Shown here: positions 8,442-17,173 of the stretch, in pieces
Numbering within the stretch: the stretch's first letter is position 1
Layout: every line of letters starts with the position of its first letter
Assembly: GCA_005879255.1 (NCBI GenBank)
Contig: VBKY01000150.1
Location: forward strand, 1-25,646
Source: Deltaproteobacteria bacterium
GTDB taxonomy: Bacteria > Desulfobacterota_B > Binatia > UBA9968
DNA: 25,646 bases
Reading direction: 5' to 3'
Position numbers and translations under genes: made by a program
Notes under the pieces: model-generated
The model's input: only the letters and a program-made list of their open reading frames with translations
Told to the model about the DNA's origin: nothing
Database searches by the model: none

Positions 8442-9451
8442 GGGTGCACCTTAACGACCCGTTCTTGACGAGCCGGGATTTCCACCTTGCCGGATTCAGG
8501 TGTCCGCCGTGCCCGAATGATTGAGGCTATCACGCCACCGGCGAGGATAAGGCAAATCGCACCCAACGTGTAATAAGTGGTGTCCGGCAGCGCGTGAAGA
8601 ATGTCCTTCAACAGCATCTTGGCGCCGATCAAAACCAATAGCAGTGAAAGCGAAAGCCTTAGATAATAGAACCGCTGGATGATACCCGCCAAGGCGAAAT
8701 ACAACGAGCGTAGCCCCAATACGGCCATGATGTTGCTGGTGAACACGAGGAACGGATCGTCGGTAATAGCGAAGACGGCGGGGATTGAATCGATCGCAAA
8801 AATCAAATCACTAGTCTCAATCATGATCAGCGCTAAGGCGAGCGGTGTGAGAGCCGGTTTGCCGTTGATCCGCACGACAAAGCGCTCTCCGGCGAGATCC
8901 TGGGTGACGGGAAACAGCCGCCTCGCCAACACAATGACAGGATTTTTCTCAGGCTCCGGCGCGTGCGGCGCCACTGCCATTCGCAGCCCGCTGACGATCA
9001 GGAAGGCACCGAACACATACAGGATCCAATTGAAACGTTGGATCAGCGAAACACCGGCTAGAATCATCACGCCGCGCATGACCAGGGCGCCGCCGATGCC
9101 CCAGAAGAGCAATCGATGCTGATACGTCGCCGGAATGCCGAAGTAGGAAAAAATCATCGCAATGACGAACACGTTATCCATGCCGAGCGATTTCTCGACG
9201 GTATATCCGGTGAAAAATAGAACCGCCGCGGTTCTTCCGTCCGGCTCGTCTTCCGGAATGTCGAGTCCAAACCAGTGGTACTCATAGGCAAGATAGACAA
9301 AAACAGTGAAGACAAGGGCCACGCCGATCCACACGCCACTCCAGGTCAGCGCTTCCTTCAAGGTGATCACGTGAGCCTTGCGGTGGAAGACGCCAAGATC
9401 CAGCACGAGCAGCGAAAGAACGAAGATAATGAACGCCGCCCACAGCCACAT
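8438..9451 (-). CDS. TerC family integral membrane protein
   Basis: A 337-residue protein with about eight or nine hydrophobic helices and the TerC family signatures: VLDLGVFHRK near residues 16-25, EKSLGMDNVFV (about 86-96) and ETSDLIFAIDSIPAVFAIT. The membrane aspartates in these motifs are thought to carry metal. Characterised members (Alx, TerC) export manganese or assist metal loading of secreted proteins, and older work links them to tellurite resistance. The start is ATG 9451, with GGAG eight bases upstream. The first gene of the operon that continues with the three LigD-type genes, it may supply manganese control for enzymes that use Mn2+; that link is inference. I looked for a yybP-ykoY manganese riboswitch upstream and saw none. 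Confidence 0.9.
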   Translation of the reverse strand: MWLWAAFIIFVLSLLVLDLGVFHRKAHVITLKEALTWSGVWIGVALVFTVFVYLAYEYHWFGLDIPEDEPDGRTAAVLFFTGYTVEKSLGMDNVFVIAMIFSYFGIPATYQHRLLFWGIGGALVMRGVMILAGVSLIQRFNWILYVFGAFLIVSGLRMAVAPHAPEPEKNPVIVLARRLFPVTQDLAGERFVVRINGKPALTPLALALIMIETSDLIFAIDSIPAVFAITDDPFLVFTSNIMAVLGLRSLYFALAGIIQRFYYLRLSLSLLLVLIGAKMLLKDILHALPDTTYYTLGAICLILAGGVIASIIRARRTPESGKVEIPARQERVVKVHP

Positions 9452-9483
9452 CAGGAAAACTCCAGCCTCTGCATCTCCCGCTT

Positions 9484-9510
9484 AGCAAGGGGGACAAAAA
9501 GAGGGTGGTC
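9484..9510. repeat. Short GC-rich imperfect palindrome upstream of terC
   Basis: The intergenic region 9452-9683 contains CCCGCTTAGCAAGGGGG (around 9477-9494) followed by GGGTGGTCGGGGAG, resembling the short GC-rich palindromic repeats scattered in many environmental bacteria. It could act as a weak terminator for the DJ-1 gene or be a repeat copy. Evidence is weak. Confidence 0.25.
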
Positions 9511-9683
9511 GGGGAGATTTACTGGGGGTCGCCAAGATCACAAAAAGTTTTACTGCGCCGGAATTTCCTCGGCCGAAAATTTCGAATATCTGTGGCTAGA
9601 TTTCTTTCCTTTGCGAGCCAACAATCGCAGCGTGGCGATTTTTAATCTCCATCCTCGCTCATCTCTCATGTCTTCGGACACTT

Positions 9684-10253
9684 TCACGCTACGGACCGCG
9701 CCTGCCCATGCGCCCGGCTGAACAATTTGAGCATTTCACGGTTGAACGCCGGGAGGTCATCGGGTTTGCGGCTTGACACCAGGTTGTTGTCGACTACCAC
9801 TTCCTGATCCATCCACTCGGCGCCGGCGTTCCGCAGATCGGTCTTGAGTGATGGCCAGGAGGCGATCCGCCGCCCGCGCGCCGCGCCGGCTTCGATGACG
9901 GTCCACGGGCCGTGGCAAATCACCGCCACCGGCTTACCGCTATCGAAGAATGCCTTTATGAACTCGACCGCTTTCGGCTGCATCCGCAGCGCATCTGGAT
10001 TCATCACGCCGCCGGGCAGATGCAACGCATCGAAATCCTCCGGCTCCGTCCGATCGAGGGCCACATCGACCGGGAACTCGTCGCCCCATTCCGTAAAGTT
10101 CCAACCGCGAACGGTGTGACTCTTTGGCGAGACAATCTGTGTCTCGGCGCCTGCCTGCTCGAGCGCCTTCCGCGGCTCGGTCAACTCCACCTGCTCGAAG
10201 CCGTCCTCGACTAGAATTGCAACCTTTACTCCTTGGAGGTTCTCATTAGCCAT
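9684..10253 (-). CDS. DJ-1/PfpI family protein (protease/deglycase type)
   Basis: A 189-residue class I glutamine-amidotransferase-like protein of the PfpI/YhbO group. The key residues are visible: Glu20 in GFEQVEL, and the nucleophile elbow VICHGPW with Cys113-His114. LHLPGGVMNPD (about 77-87) is the typical loop before it. The length is that of the family. Members are reported as stress-linked chaperones, glyoxalases or protein deglycases acting on methylglyoxal adducts; the exact activity is disputed. The start is ATG 10253 with AAAGGA about ten bases upstream. It follows the 3-hydroxyisobutyrate-dehydrogenase-like gene on the same strand after 170 bases. A truncated second copy of its N-terminus lies at 24895-25005. 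Confidence 0.9.
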   Translation of the reverse strand: MANENLQGVKVAILVEDGFEQVELTEPRKALEQAGAETQIVSPKSHTVRGWNFTEWGDEFPVDVALDRTEPEDFDALHLPGGVMNPDALRMQPKAVEFIKAFFDSGKPVAVICHGPWTVIEAGAARGRRIASWPSLKTDLRNAGAEWMDQEVVVDNNLVSSRKPDDLPAFNREMLKLFSRAHGQARSVA

Positions 10254-10423
10254 GTTTCTATTTCCTTTCCAATGCGCCTAATATGCATGGGTCTCAACTT
10301 GAGCTTGCTGCGTCGCCATCGTGGCAAGCCGTTTCTTGTCGATGTTCAAGGTTTCCTCTACCGGGTTTCTTCTAGCTCATAAGATTGATCGAAGATCTCT
10401 TTCGTTAGCGGGCCGCCTTCGGT

Positions 10424-11386
10424 TCAAAGTTCGGGAACGGGCACACGACTTCGCAGTGAATGAGGCGCACTCGCCATCGGCGTGTCGGAGCGTGGCGCGG
10501 GTTTCATCCCCGCCAGATCTTCCATCAGGCCGATGACCGCAGAATAGTCTTCCTCTCGCTGCCGCGCGTATTCGGCGGCGCAGAGCTGCTGAGCGACGGT
10601 GGTCGCTGGCATGGGGACAGCCAGCTGCGTTGCTTCACGGAGAATAAGCCCGAAATCCTTGTACATGAGCGGCAGCGCGAAGGCGACCGGGTATGCCGAG
10701 CGGCGCGCGTTTTCCAGTTTTCCCTTGTAACTTGGCGCGACCACCGCCGTCTGCCCGAGCGCATCGAGCAGTCGATCCCGTTCCAGCCCAGCCTTCTCTC
10801 CCAGCACGATCGCCTCCGCTAGCGCCTGCATGCCGGCCCCGAGTAGCGCATTGGCGACCAACTTCATGGTCGCTCCCATGCCGTTCGATCCCATGTAGAA
10901 CGATTTGCCGAGCAGATCTAGAACGAATTGACTGCGTTGATACGTCGCTTCGTCGCCGCCAACGAAAATGATGAGCGTGCCCGCCTCCGCCTGCGCCGTG
11001 CTGCCTGACACCGGCGCGTCGATCATATCGATTGCTTTCGCCCGGGCCGTCTCGGCGATCCGCCGCGAACTAGCCGGCGCAATGGTGCTCAGTTCGATAC
11101 AGGTCGCGCCTGAGCGCGCGCCGGCAAGGATTCCCTCGGGTCCGTAGAATACCGCCTCGACCGCGGCATCATCTGTGAGAGATGTCATGATGTACTCGCA
11201 GCTAGCGGCGAGCGCTCGGGGCGTCTCTGCGATGGTCGCGCCCTGCGCGGCAAGCGGTTCGGCTTTTGCCCGTGTCCGGTTGTAGACCGTGAGCGGGTAG
11301 CCGGCGGCCAGCAGCCGTCGCGCCATCCGATTGCCCATTGTGCCCAACCCAATAAACCCAATACGGTTCTCTTTGATTGTCGCCAC
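10424..11386 (-). CDS. NAD(P)-dependent beta-hydroxyacid dehydrogenase (3-hydroxyisobutyrate dehydrogenase family)
   Basis: A 320-residue reductase of the 3-hydroxyisobutyrate/tartronate-semialdehyde/glyoxylate reductase family. The N-terminal Rossmann fold has GFIGLGTMGNR (G13-L-G15-T-M-G18). The substrate-binding block is DAPVSGSTAQAEAGTL (about 123-138), and the catalytic lysine is Lys175 in GATMKLVAN. VYNRT at the end of the second strand suggests NADP use. The GTG start at 11386 has GGAGG seven bases upstream, better than any upstream ATG. The last about 20 residues are Pro/Ser/Arg-rich and look like an added tail. Aldehyde-reducing members detoxify small aldehydes, which fits neighbouring DJ-1 and aldehyde dehydrogenase genes. 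A near-identical 5' segment with an internal deletion recurs at 24525-24632. Confidence 0.92.
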   Translation of the reverse strand: MATIKENRIGFIGLGTMGNRMARRLLAAGYPLTVYNRTRAKAEPLAAQGATIAETPRALAASCEYIMTSLTDDAAVEAVFYGPEGILAGARSGATCIELSTIAPASSRRIAETARAKAIDMIDAPVSGSTAQAEAGTLIIFVGGDEATYQRSQFVLDLLGKSFYMGSNGMGATMKLVANALLGAGMQALAEAIVLGEKAGLERDRLLDALGQTAVVAPSYKGKLENARRSAYPVAFALPLMYKDFGLILREATQLAVPMPATTVAQQLCAAEYARQREEDYSAVIGLMEDLAGMKPAPRSDTPMASAPHSLRSRVPVPEL

Positions 11387-11447
11387 CGCAATTCCTCCGT
11401 AGATGGTCCAGCCCCTCTGTTTTCTTGTTATGTGAAGGGAGCAACAG

Positions 11448-11531
11448 CTATGCCAGCAGCTTCGCATTATTGATGGCCCGAGGAATATAGTCGCCGACGG
11501 TAGGATGCGGATGAAGGGGCTGAAGGACCAT
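11448..11531 (-). pseudogene. C-terminal remnant of a flavin disulfide oxidoreductase
   Basis: A 27-codon frame ending at TAG 11448 reads LHPHPTVGDYIPRAINNAK near its C-terminus. It resembles the dimerisation-domain end of dihydrolipoamide-dehydrogenase-like proteins, where an HxHPT block precedes the last residues. Nothing upstream continues it, so it appears to be the stump of a deleted gene. The last few codons (CTGCTGGCATAG) are also present at 24694-24705 beside the second reductase fragment. Confidence 0.4.
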
Positions 11532-12009
11532 AATTGAGCCTACTTGCCGCCTTGGCGTCTTAGCGCGATCAAATAAAAAAATCGGATAAGAACCATATCA
11601 GCGCAAAGGCGCAAAGCATGTCCTGAGCGAAGTCGAAGGGCGCGCCAAGGGTGATACTCAATGCTCACGAAAATCCGCAAATTTACGATGCCTCACAATG
11701 ACCCATTCCACTTCGCGCTTGTTTTTCACAGGCTTCGGACTGGCCTTTCATTTGCGCTCCTATTTGCTTTGGTACCGACCGCTGCAACGTTCGACGAGAA
11801 GAGCACTCCGGCAGGGGTCCGAGAGGCAAAGCGACCGACCAGTAAGGTTTCCTTCCACGTGTTCCCCAACCACGACGGTGTGGCGGGAGCAGGGCCTGCG
11901 ACACGCCCGGCGACACACTTTACGCCGCGAGTGATTCCACACTGTTCCGCTATGGCCGTTCCCCTGGAAGCCCCTCGTATCCTGTGGCAGCGGTGAGGCG
12001 AACCTTCTG
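11532..12009. other. Gap between divergent HIBADH and phosphoketolase genes
   Basis: I find no convincing gene. A plus frame at 11661-11996 and several minus frames are open, but they lack ribosome-binding sites and family resemblance. Bases 11663-11686 (GCTCACGAAAATCCGCAAAT onward) recur with three mismatches at 24872-24895. The region presumably contains the promoter for the phosphoketolase gene, but no clear promoter hexamers stand out. Confidence 0.4.
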
Positions 12010-14374
12010 ATGGACCAATCGCTCTCTCCGGAAATGTTACGAAAGATGAACGCCTACTGGCGGGCGGCCAACTATCTGTCGGTTGGCCAAATTTATCTAT
12101 ATGACAATCCACTGCTAAAAGAGCCATTAAAGTTGGAGCATGTGAAACCACGTCTGCTTGGCCACTGGGGCACAACGCCGGGATTGAACTTCATCTACGT
12201 TCATCTCAACCGGATCATTAATAAATATGATTTGAATATGATCTATGTCATCGGCCCGGGGCACGGCGCGCCCGGCGTGGTGGCACACACATATCTGGAG
12301 GGCATCTACAGCGAATTGTACCCGGAAGTTTCGCAGGCCGAAGCCGGCATGAAACGATTGTTCACCCAGTTCTCCTTTCCCGGGGGTATCCCCAGCCACG
12401 TAGCGCCGGAGACGCCGGGTTCGATAAACGAAGGCGGCGAACTCGGCTATTGCCTGGCGCACGCGTACGGAGCCGCGTTGGACAATCCCGACTTGCTTGT
12501 CGCTTGTGTGGTGGGTGATGGCGAGGCGGAAACGGGGCCGTTGGCAACCAGTTGGCATTCGAATAAATTTCTGAATCCCATCCACGACGGCGCCATTTTG
12601 CCCATTCTCCATCTTAACGGCTACAAAATTGCCAACCCGACCGTACTGGCTCGCATCGGCCACGGAGAATTGGAACAGCTCTTTCGAGGGTATGGCTACA
12701 ACCCGTATTTCGTTGAGGGAGATAATCCGGAGCAGGTTCACCAGCTCATGGCGGCCGGACTCGACTCGGTTGTCGCTGAGATTAAGGACATTCAGGCTGA
12801 AGCGCGCAGCCAAGGCTTCAGCAAGCGGCCTCACTGGCCAATGGTCATATTCCGCACGCCCAAAGGATGGACGGGGCCAAAAGAAGTCGACGGTTTACCT
12901 GTGGAAGGGACATTTCGCTCTCATCAGGTCCCGCTTTCGGAAATCGCTACCAAGCCTGAACATCTCCGGATGCTCGAAGAGTGGATGAAAAGTTATAAGC
13001 CCGAAGAGCTTTTCGACGAGACCGGCAAACTCATCGCGGAACTAGCGGAACTCGCGCCAAAAGGCGAATGGCGGATGGGAGCCAACCCCATTGCGAACGG
13101 TGGCATTCTGCTTCGTGACCTTCAAGATGCCGGATTTCAGGGATTACGCCGTGCCCGTTCCCCGGCCCGGTTCGAGCATGGCAGAGGCTACGAGGGTCAT
13201 GGGAGCGTTCGTGCGTGACGTAATGAAACTCAATTGGGAACGTCGCAATTTTCGTGTCTTTGGCCCGGATGAGACAGTGTCGAACCGTTTGACGCACCTG
13301 CTTGACATTACCGACCGTGTCTTCACTGCAGAGATTTTAAACACCGATGACCATGTTTCGCCCGACGGCCGCGTGATGGAGATTTTGAGCGAACATTTAT
13401 GTCAGGGTTGGCTGGAAGGTTATCTTCTCACCGGCCGCCACGGACTATTCTCCTGTTATGAGGCGTTCATTCATATCGTGGACTCCATGTTTAACCAGCA
13501 CGCCAAGTGGCTCAAGGTGACGCATGAGATCCCATGGCGACGTCCCATCGCATCGCTTAATTATCTGCTCACGTCGCATGTCTGGCATCAGGACCACAAT
13601 GGATTCAGCCACCAAGACCCGGGGTTCATTGACCTTGTAGTGAACAAAAAAGCGGACATCATCCGTGTCTATTTGCCGCCAGATGCCAACACGTTATTGT
13701 CCGTGACCGACCATTGCTTGCGCAGCCGGAATTACATCAATGTCATCGTTGCGGGCAAGCAGCCGGAGCCGCAGTGGCTCGACATGGATGCGGCTGTCAA
13801 ACATTGCACCGCCGGGCTCGGCATCTGGGAATGGGCCAGCAACGACGAGAACGGCGACCCCGATGTGTTGATGGCTTGCGCGGGCGATGTGCCGACGTTG
13901 GAGACACTCGCCGCGGTTCAAATGCTCCGGCAGCACTTGCCGGATGTCAAGATCCGGGTCGTCAACGTGGTGGATTTGATGACGCTGCAATCGCAGAGCG
14001 AACATCCTCATGGATTGAGCGACAAGGATTTCGATGTATTGTTCACAAAGGACAAACCGATCATCTTTGCCTATCACGGATATCCCTGGCTGATCCATCG
14101 TCTCACCTACCGGCGAACCAATCATAAGAACTTGCACGTCCGAGGTTATAAGGAAGAGGGCACAACGACCACGCCTTTCGACATGGTGGTTCGCAACGAC
14201 CTCGACCGGTTTCACCTTGTCGGCGACGTGATCGATCGTGTAGGCAAATTGGGCGCGCGTGCCGCTTACGCCAAACAGTTTCTCCGCGACAAGTTGCTCG
14301 ATCACAAAAACTACATCCGCAGGTACGGCGAAGATATGCCGGAAATTCGAAATTGGAAATGGAATCTCAGCTAA
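12010..14374 (+). pseudogene. xfp: Phosphoketolase with one frameshift
   Basis: The two halves, 12010 to about 13120 and about 13121 to 14374 in the next frame, together give roughly 787 residues, the normal size for xylulose-5-phosphate/fructose-6-phosphate phosphoketolase. This thiamine-diphosphate enzyme splits sugar phosphates into acetyl phosphate plus an aldose phosphate. Motifs in the first part are [10 protein letters not shown] (His52), GPGHGAP (His85) and the cofactor block GDGEAETGP (169-177). The second part has [11 protein letters not shown] and the C-terminal domain. The break is where LLRDL should run into [20 protein letters not shown] carries one extra base near 13120. It is not a homopolymer and no slippery site is evident. 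All else is well conserved, so the change is recent or a sequencing error. The start ATG 12010 has only a weak ribosome-binding site. The alcohol dehydrogenase follows 26 bases later. Confidence 0.88.
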
Positions 14375-14400
14375 AGGGGGAGACTTGAGGAGATTTAATT

Positions 14401-15415
14401 ATGAACACTGTCATGGAAAAGATGCGAGCGACGGTTTTTCGTGGAGTGAACGACATACGGGTTGAGGAAGTCGCGCGACCCCGCCCCGGCGTTGGCGAGG
14501 CGGTCATCCGTGTGACCTTGACGACTATCTGTGGCACAGACCTGCATATTGTGCGCGGAGAGTATCCCGTGAAGCCCGGTCTCATCATCGGTCACGAGCC
14601 GGTCGGCGTGGTCGAGGAACAAGGGGCGGGCGTTACAGGCTACGAGATTGGAGATCGAGTGCTCGTTGGCGCGATTACTCCCTGCGGTCAGTGTCACGCA
14701 TGCTTATCGGGACACCTTTCACAATGTGGTCACGGGCAGGGATATGAAGCCATCGGGGGCTGGCGCTTCGGCAATACCATCAACGGCGCACAAGCGGAGT
14801 ATCTGCTCGTGCCATCTGCGCAGGCGAACATGGCGAGCATCCCTGATGGGTTGACTGATGAGCAGGTTGTCTTGTTGTCCGACATTGCGTCGACCGGATT
14901 CGGCGGAGCAGAATCGGGAGGAATACGAATCGGGGATTCAGTAGTGGTCTTTGCGCAGGGATCTATCGGCCTGTGCGCGACTGCCGGGGCAAAGCTGATG
15001 GGCGCGGCGCTGATTATCGCAGTTGATGGTTACGAGAATCGGCTCGCGATGGCACGGCGAATGGGCGCAGACGTGGTGCTGGACTACCGGCAGGTGGACG
15101 TCGTTGCTGAAGTGAAGCGAGTCACTGGCGGCGGCGCCGATGTATCGATCGAGGCGTTGGGGACGCAACAAACTTTTGAAAATGCTCTCCGCAGTCTCAG
15201 GCCGGGCGGCACGCTATCGAGTCTCGGAGTCTATTCAGGCAAACTCCAAATACCCTAAAGAGAGGATGCGAAGGCTGATGGAAGTAGTCAGATCCCACCG
15301 GGTTGATTTCACGCCTCTGCTTACGCACACCGTTTCGCTCGACGAAATCACTGAAGGATACAGAATTTTCGACGGGAAACTAGATGGCGTGCTCAAGGTG
15401 GCGGTAAAGCCGTAG
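14401..15415 (+). pseudogene. Zinc alcohol dehydrogenase with internal deletion and frameshift
   Basis: A medium-chain zinc alcohol dehydrogenase related to the secondary-alcohol (isopropanol) dehydrogenase group. Visible features are CGTDLHI (catalytic zinc Cys), GHEPVG (catalytic zinc His), PCGQCHACLSGHLSQC (four structural-zinc cysteines) and LSDIASTGFGGAE (third zinc ligand Asp). The Rossmann region GSIGLCATAGAKL runs on to AVDGYENR, where the Asp suggests NAD. The first frame stops at 15258 after SGKLQIP; a second frame resumes at once with KERMRRLMEVV and completes the C-terminus at 15415. Relatives have about 20 residues between these two blocks, so about 60 bases are lost together with the frame. 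The start ATG 14401 has GAGGAG eight bases upstream. It probably formed an operon with the phosphoketolase, making a heterofermentative acetyl-phosphate/alcohol module. Confidence 0.85.
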
Positions 15416-15453
15416 GAGCGTAACGCGCTAAGCGGACAACCAACTTCGACGGA

Positions 15454-15651
15454 TTAACATTGTTCCTCGTCCTTGGGCTCGGCCGTGGCAACTTGAGCTT
15501 TCTGCGATTCCGCGCAGTTCCCAGGACAGGCCGAAAGCTTCGATTTGTCACGCCCTAATGTCCAGGATGGCGGATCACTTGCCGGAAAACTCTCCGCGAG
15601 GGTCTCGTCAATCAACTCTTCCGAAAGTTTTTCATCAATCGAATTGCACAT
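15454..15651 (-). CDS. Small acidic protein with [10 protein letters not shown] motif, copy 2
   Basis: A 65-residue protein starting at ATG 15651 with GGAG seven bases upstream; an upstream ATG at 15696 exists but has no family match. EKLSEELIDETLAE is followed by [14 protein letters not shown], nearly the same as copy 1 at 3431-3634. The rest (KLSACPGNCAESQ and an acidic end) is unrelated to copy 1 and carries cysteines, including a final Cys. The conserved half is thus the likely functional unit. It lies directly downstream of the second aldehyde dehydrogenase and converges on the alcohol dehydrogenase. Confidence 0.72.
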   Translation of the reverse strand: MCNSIDEKLSEELIDETLAESFPASDPPSWTLGRDKSKLSACPGNCAESQKAQVATAEPKDEEQC

Positions 15652-15709
15652 TGCTTTACTCCATTTATTTTCGAAGCGCCGGCGAAGCGCTCCCAAGGTT
15701 TCGTGTTGT

Positions 15710-17074
15710 CTATGCCATCCACACGCTCTTGATATTCACAAACTCCCGGATGCCGTATTCCGAAAGCTCCCGGCCATAGCCTGACCGCTTGATGCCGCCG
15801 AACGGGAGGCGCGGATCGGATTTCACGATCTCATTCACGAAAACGCAGCCCGCCTCGATCTGGCGGACGAGTCGCTCCGCTCGGTCGAGATCCTGAGTCC
15901 AAAGGTACGCGCCCAATCCGAACTTGGAATCGTTTGCCAGCCGGATGGCGTCGGCTTCGTCCTCCGCGCGAATCACCGCGGCCACCGGTCCGAAGGTTTC
16001 CTCGTCGAACGCCGGCATCCCTTTGTCGACAGCAGCCAGCACCGTGGGCGGATAAAAAGCTCCAGGGCCTTCCGGTATCCGGCCGCCGAGGAGCAACTTG
16101 GCGCCGCGCTTGATCGACTCCTCAACCTGGCGGTGCAGCGAGGCTCGTAGATCGTGGCGCGCCTGTGGGCCGACTTGCGTGCCGCGGTCAAGCGGGTCAC
16201 CCATCCTTGGCGACCGCATTTCCGCGACCAAGACCTCCAGAAATCCGTTCGCGATTTTTTCGACGACGATGAAGCGCTTGGCAGCGATGCAGCTCTGCCC
16301 GCTGTTAATGAGGCGCGCGGCCGCCGCCCGCTTCGCCGTCTGCTGCAGTTCAGTATCCTCGAGAACGATGAAGGGGTCGCTCCCTCCCAGCTCGAGCACG
16401 GTCTTCTTGATCTCGCTGCCCGCCTGCTCCGCGACTTTGCTGCCGGCGCTGTCGCTGCCGGTGAGCGTAACCGCGCGTATGCGCGGATCGGCGATAAGGG
16501 CGGGGACTCGCCCGGCAGTGACGAGGGCCGCGCGGAAGACGCCCTGGGGAAATCCCGCCTCGCGAAAGATTTCCTCGATCTGCAGCGCACAGCGTGGAAC
16601 GTTCGAAGCGTGCTTCAATATTGCCGTGTTTCCCGCCATGAGCGCCGGGGCGGCGAAGCGAAAGACCTGCCAGAAGGGAAAATTCCACGGCATGATGGCC
16701 AGCACAGGCCCCAGCGGATCGAATCGGATGTAGCTGCGCGACGCCTCGGTCTTCCGGGGCTGATGCGCGAGAAAAGCCTCGGCGTGCTCGGCATAGTACT
16801 CACACCCCCACGCGCACTTCTCCACTTCCGCTTCACCCTGAACGATGGGTTTCCCCATCTCGAGGGACATCGTCCGCGCATACTTCTCCTTTCCGCCTCT
16901 CAAGATTCGGGCGGCCTCCCGCATCCGCCTTGCGCGATCCTGAAACGGGCGGCTACGCCAATCGCAGAAGGTCGTAACGGCCGCTTCCAGGATACGATCG
17001 ATTTCGCTCGTCGACGTTTCCTCGAAGATCTCCAGCACCTCGCCCGTGGCTGGATTGATAGATTGGATGCTCAT
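15710..17074 (-). CDS. Aldehyde dehydrogenase (succinate-semialdehyde dehydrogenase-like), copy 2
   Basis: A 454-residue NAD(P)-dependent aldehyde dehydrogenase, the same length as copy 1 and aligning without gaps. The start is ATG 17074 (MSIQSINPATGEV) with CGGAGG six bases upstream. Key residues: Asn131 in PWNFP, Lys154 in ILKHA, Glu228 in LELGG, Cys262 in GQSC, and the end block [21 protein letters not shown]. All are intact, so the enzyme should be active on a small aldehyde or semialdehyde. Unlike copy 1, residues 185-196 (TAGRVPALIADP) look like the family norm, so this copy may be nearer the ancestral form. It is followed after about 60 bases by the second small acidic gene; the DUF1931 gene found upstream of copy 1 is missing here. 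Confidence 0.92.
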   Translation of the reverse strand: MSIQSINPATGEVLEIFEETSTSEIDRILEAAVTTFCDWRSRPFQDRARRMREAARILRGGKEKYARTMSLEMGKPIVQGEAEVEKCAWGCEYYAEHAEAFLAHQPRKTEASRSYIRFDPLGPVLAIMPWNFPFWQVFRFAAPALMAGNTAILKHASNVPRCALQIEEIFREAGFPQGVFRAALVTAGRVPALIADPRIRAVTLTGSDSAGSKVAEQAGSEIKKTVLELGGSDPFIVLEDTELQQTAKRAAAARLINSGQSCIAAKRFIVVEKIANGFLEVLVAEMRSPRMGDPLDRGTQVGPQARHDLRASLHRQVEESIKRGAKLLLGGRIPEGPGAFYPPTVLAAVDKGMPAFDEETFGPVAAVIRAEDEADAIRLANDSKFGLGAYLWTQDLDRAERLVRQIEAGCVFVNEIVKSDPRLPFGGIKRSGYGRELSEYGIREFVNIKSVWMA

Positions 17075-17147
17075 AATAGCCTCCGGATAAGTCATCATGC
17101 GACGTTAACCAACAGGCGGATCGAGCATGTTCTTCTCCGCGCTGTGC

Positions 17148-17168
17148 TTAGAGTAACAAGTCCATCAG
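17148..17168 (-). pseudogene. Possible relic of a DUF1931 gene 3' end
   Basis: The minus strand reads LMDLLL-stop, with 18 of 21 bases identical to the end of the DUF1931 gene at 5232-5252, and in the same place relative to the downstream aldehyde dehydrogenase. This suggests that the duplicated unit once included the histone-fold gene. The match is short, so it may be chance. Confidence 0.3.
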
Positions 17169-17173
17169 TGGAT

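Noticed and set aside
9452..9683. Possible yybP-ykoY manganese riboswitch upstream of terC
   Set aside because: The conserved GGGGAG-type core and paired loops of that riboswitch are not visible; only a GC-rich palindromic repeat is present.
11661..11996. Plus-strand frame of 111 codons before the phosphoketolase
   Set aside because: No ribosome-binding site, no recognised motif, and equally long frames on the other strand.
13081..13150. Programmed ribosomal frameshift in the phosphoketolase
   Set aside because: No slippery heptamer or downstream structure is evident, and this enzyme family is not known to use frameshifting.
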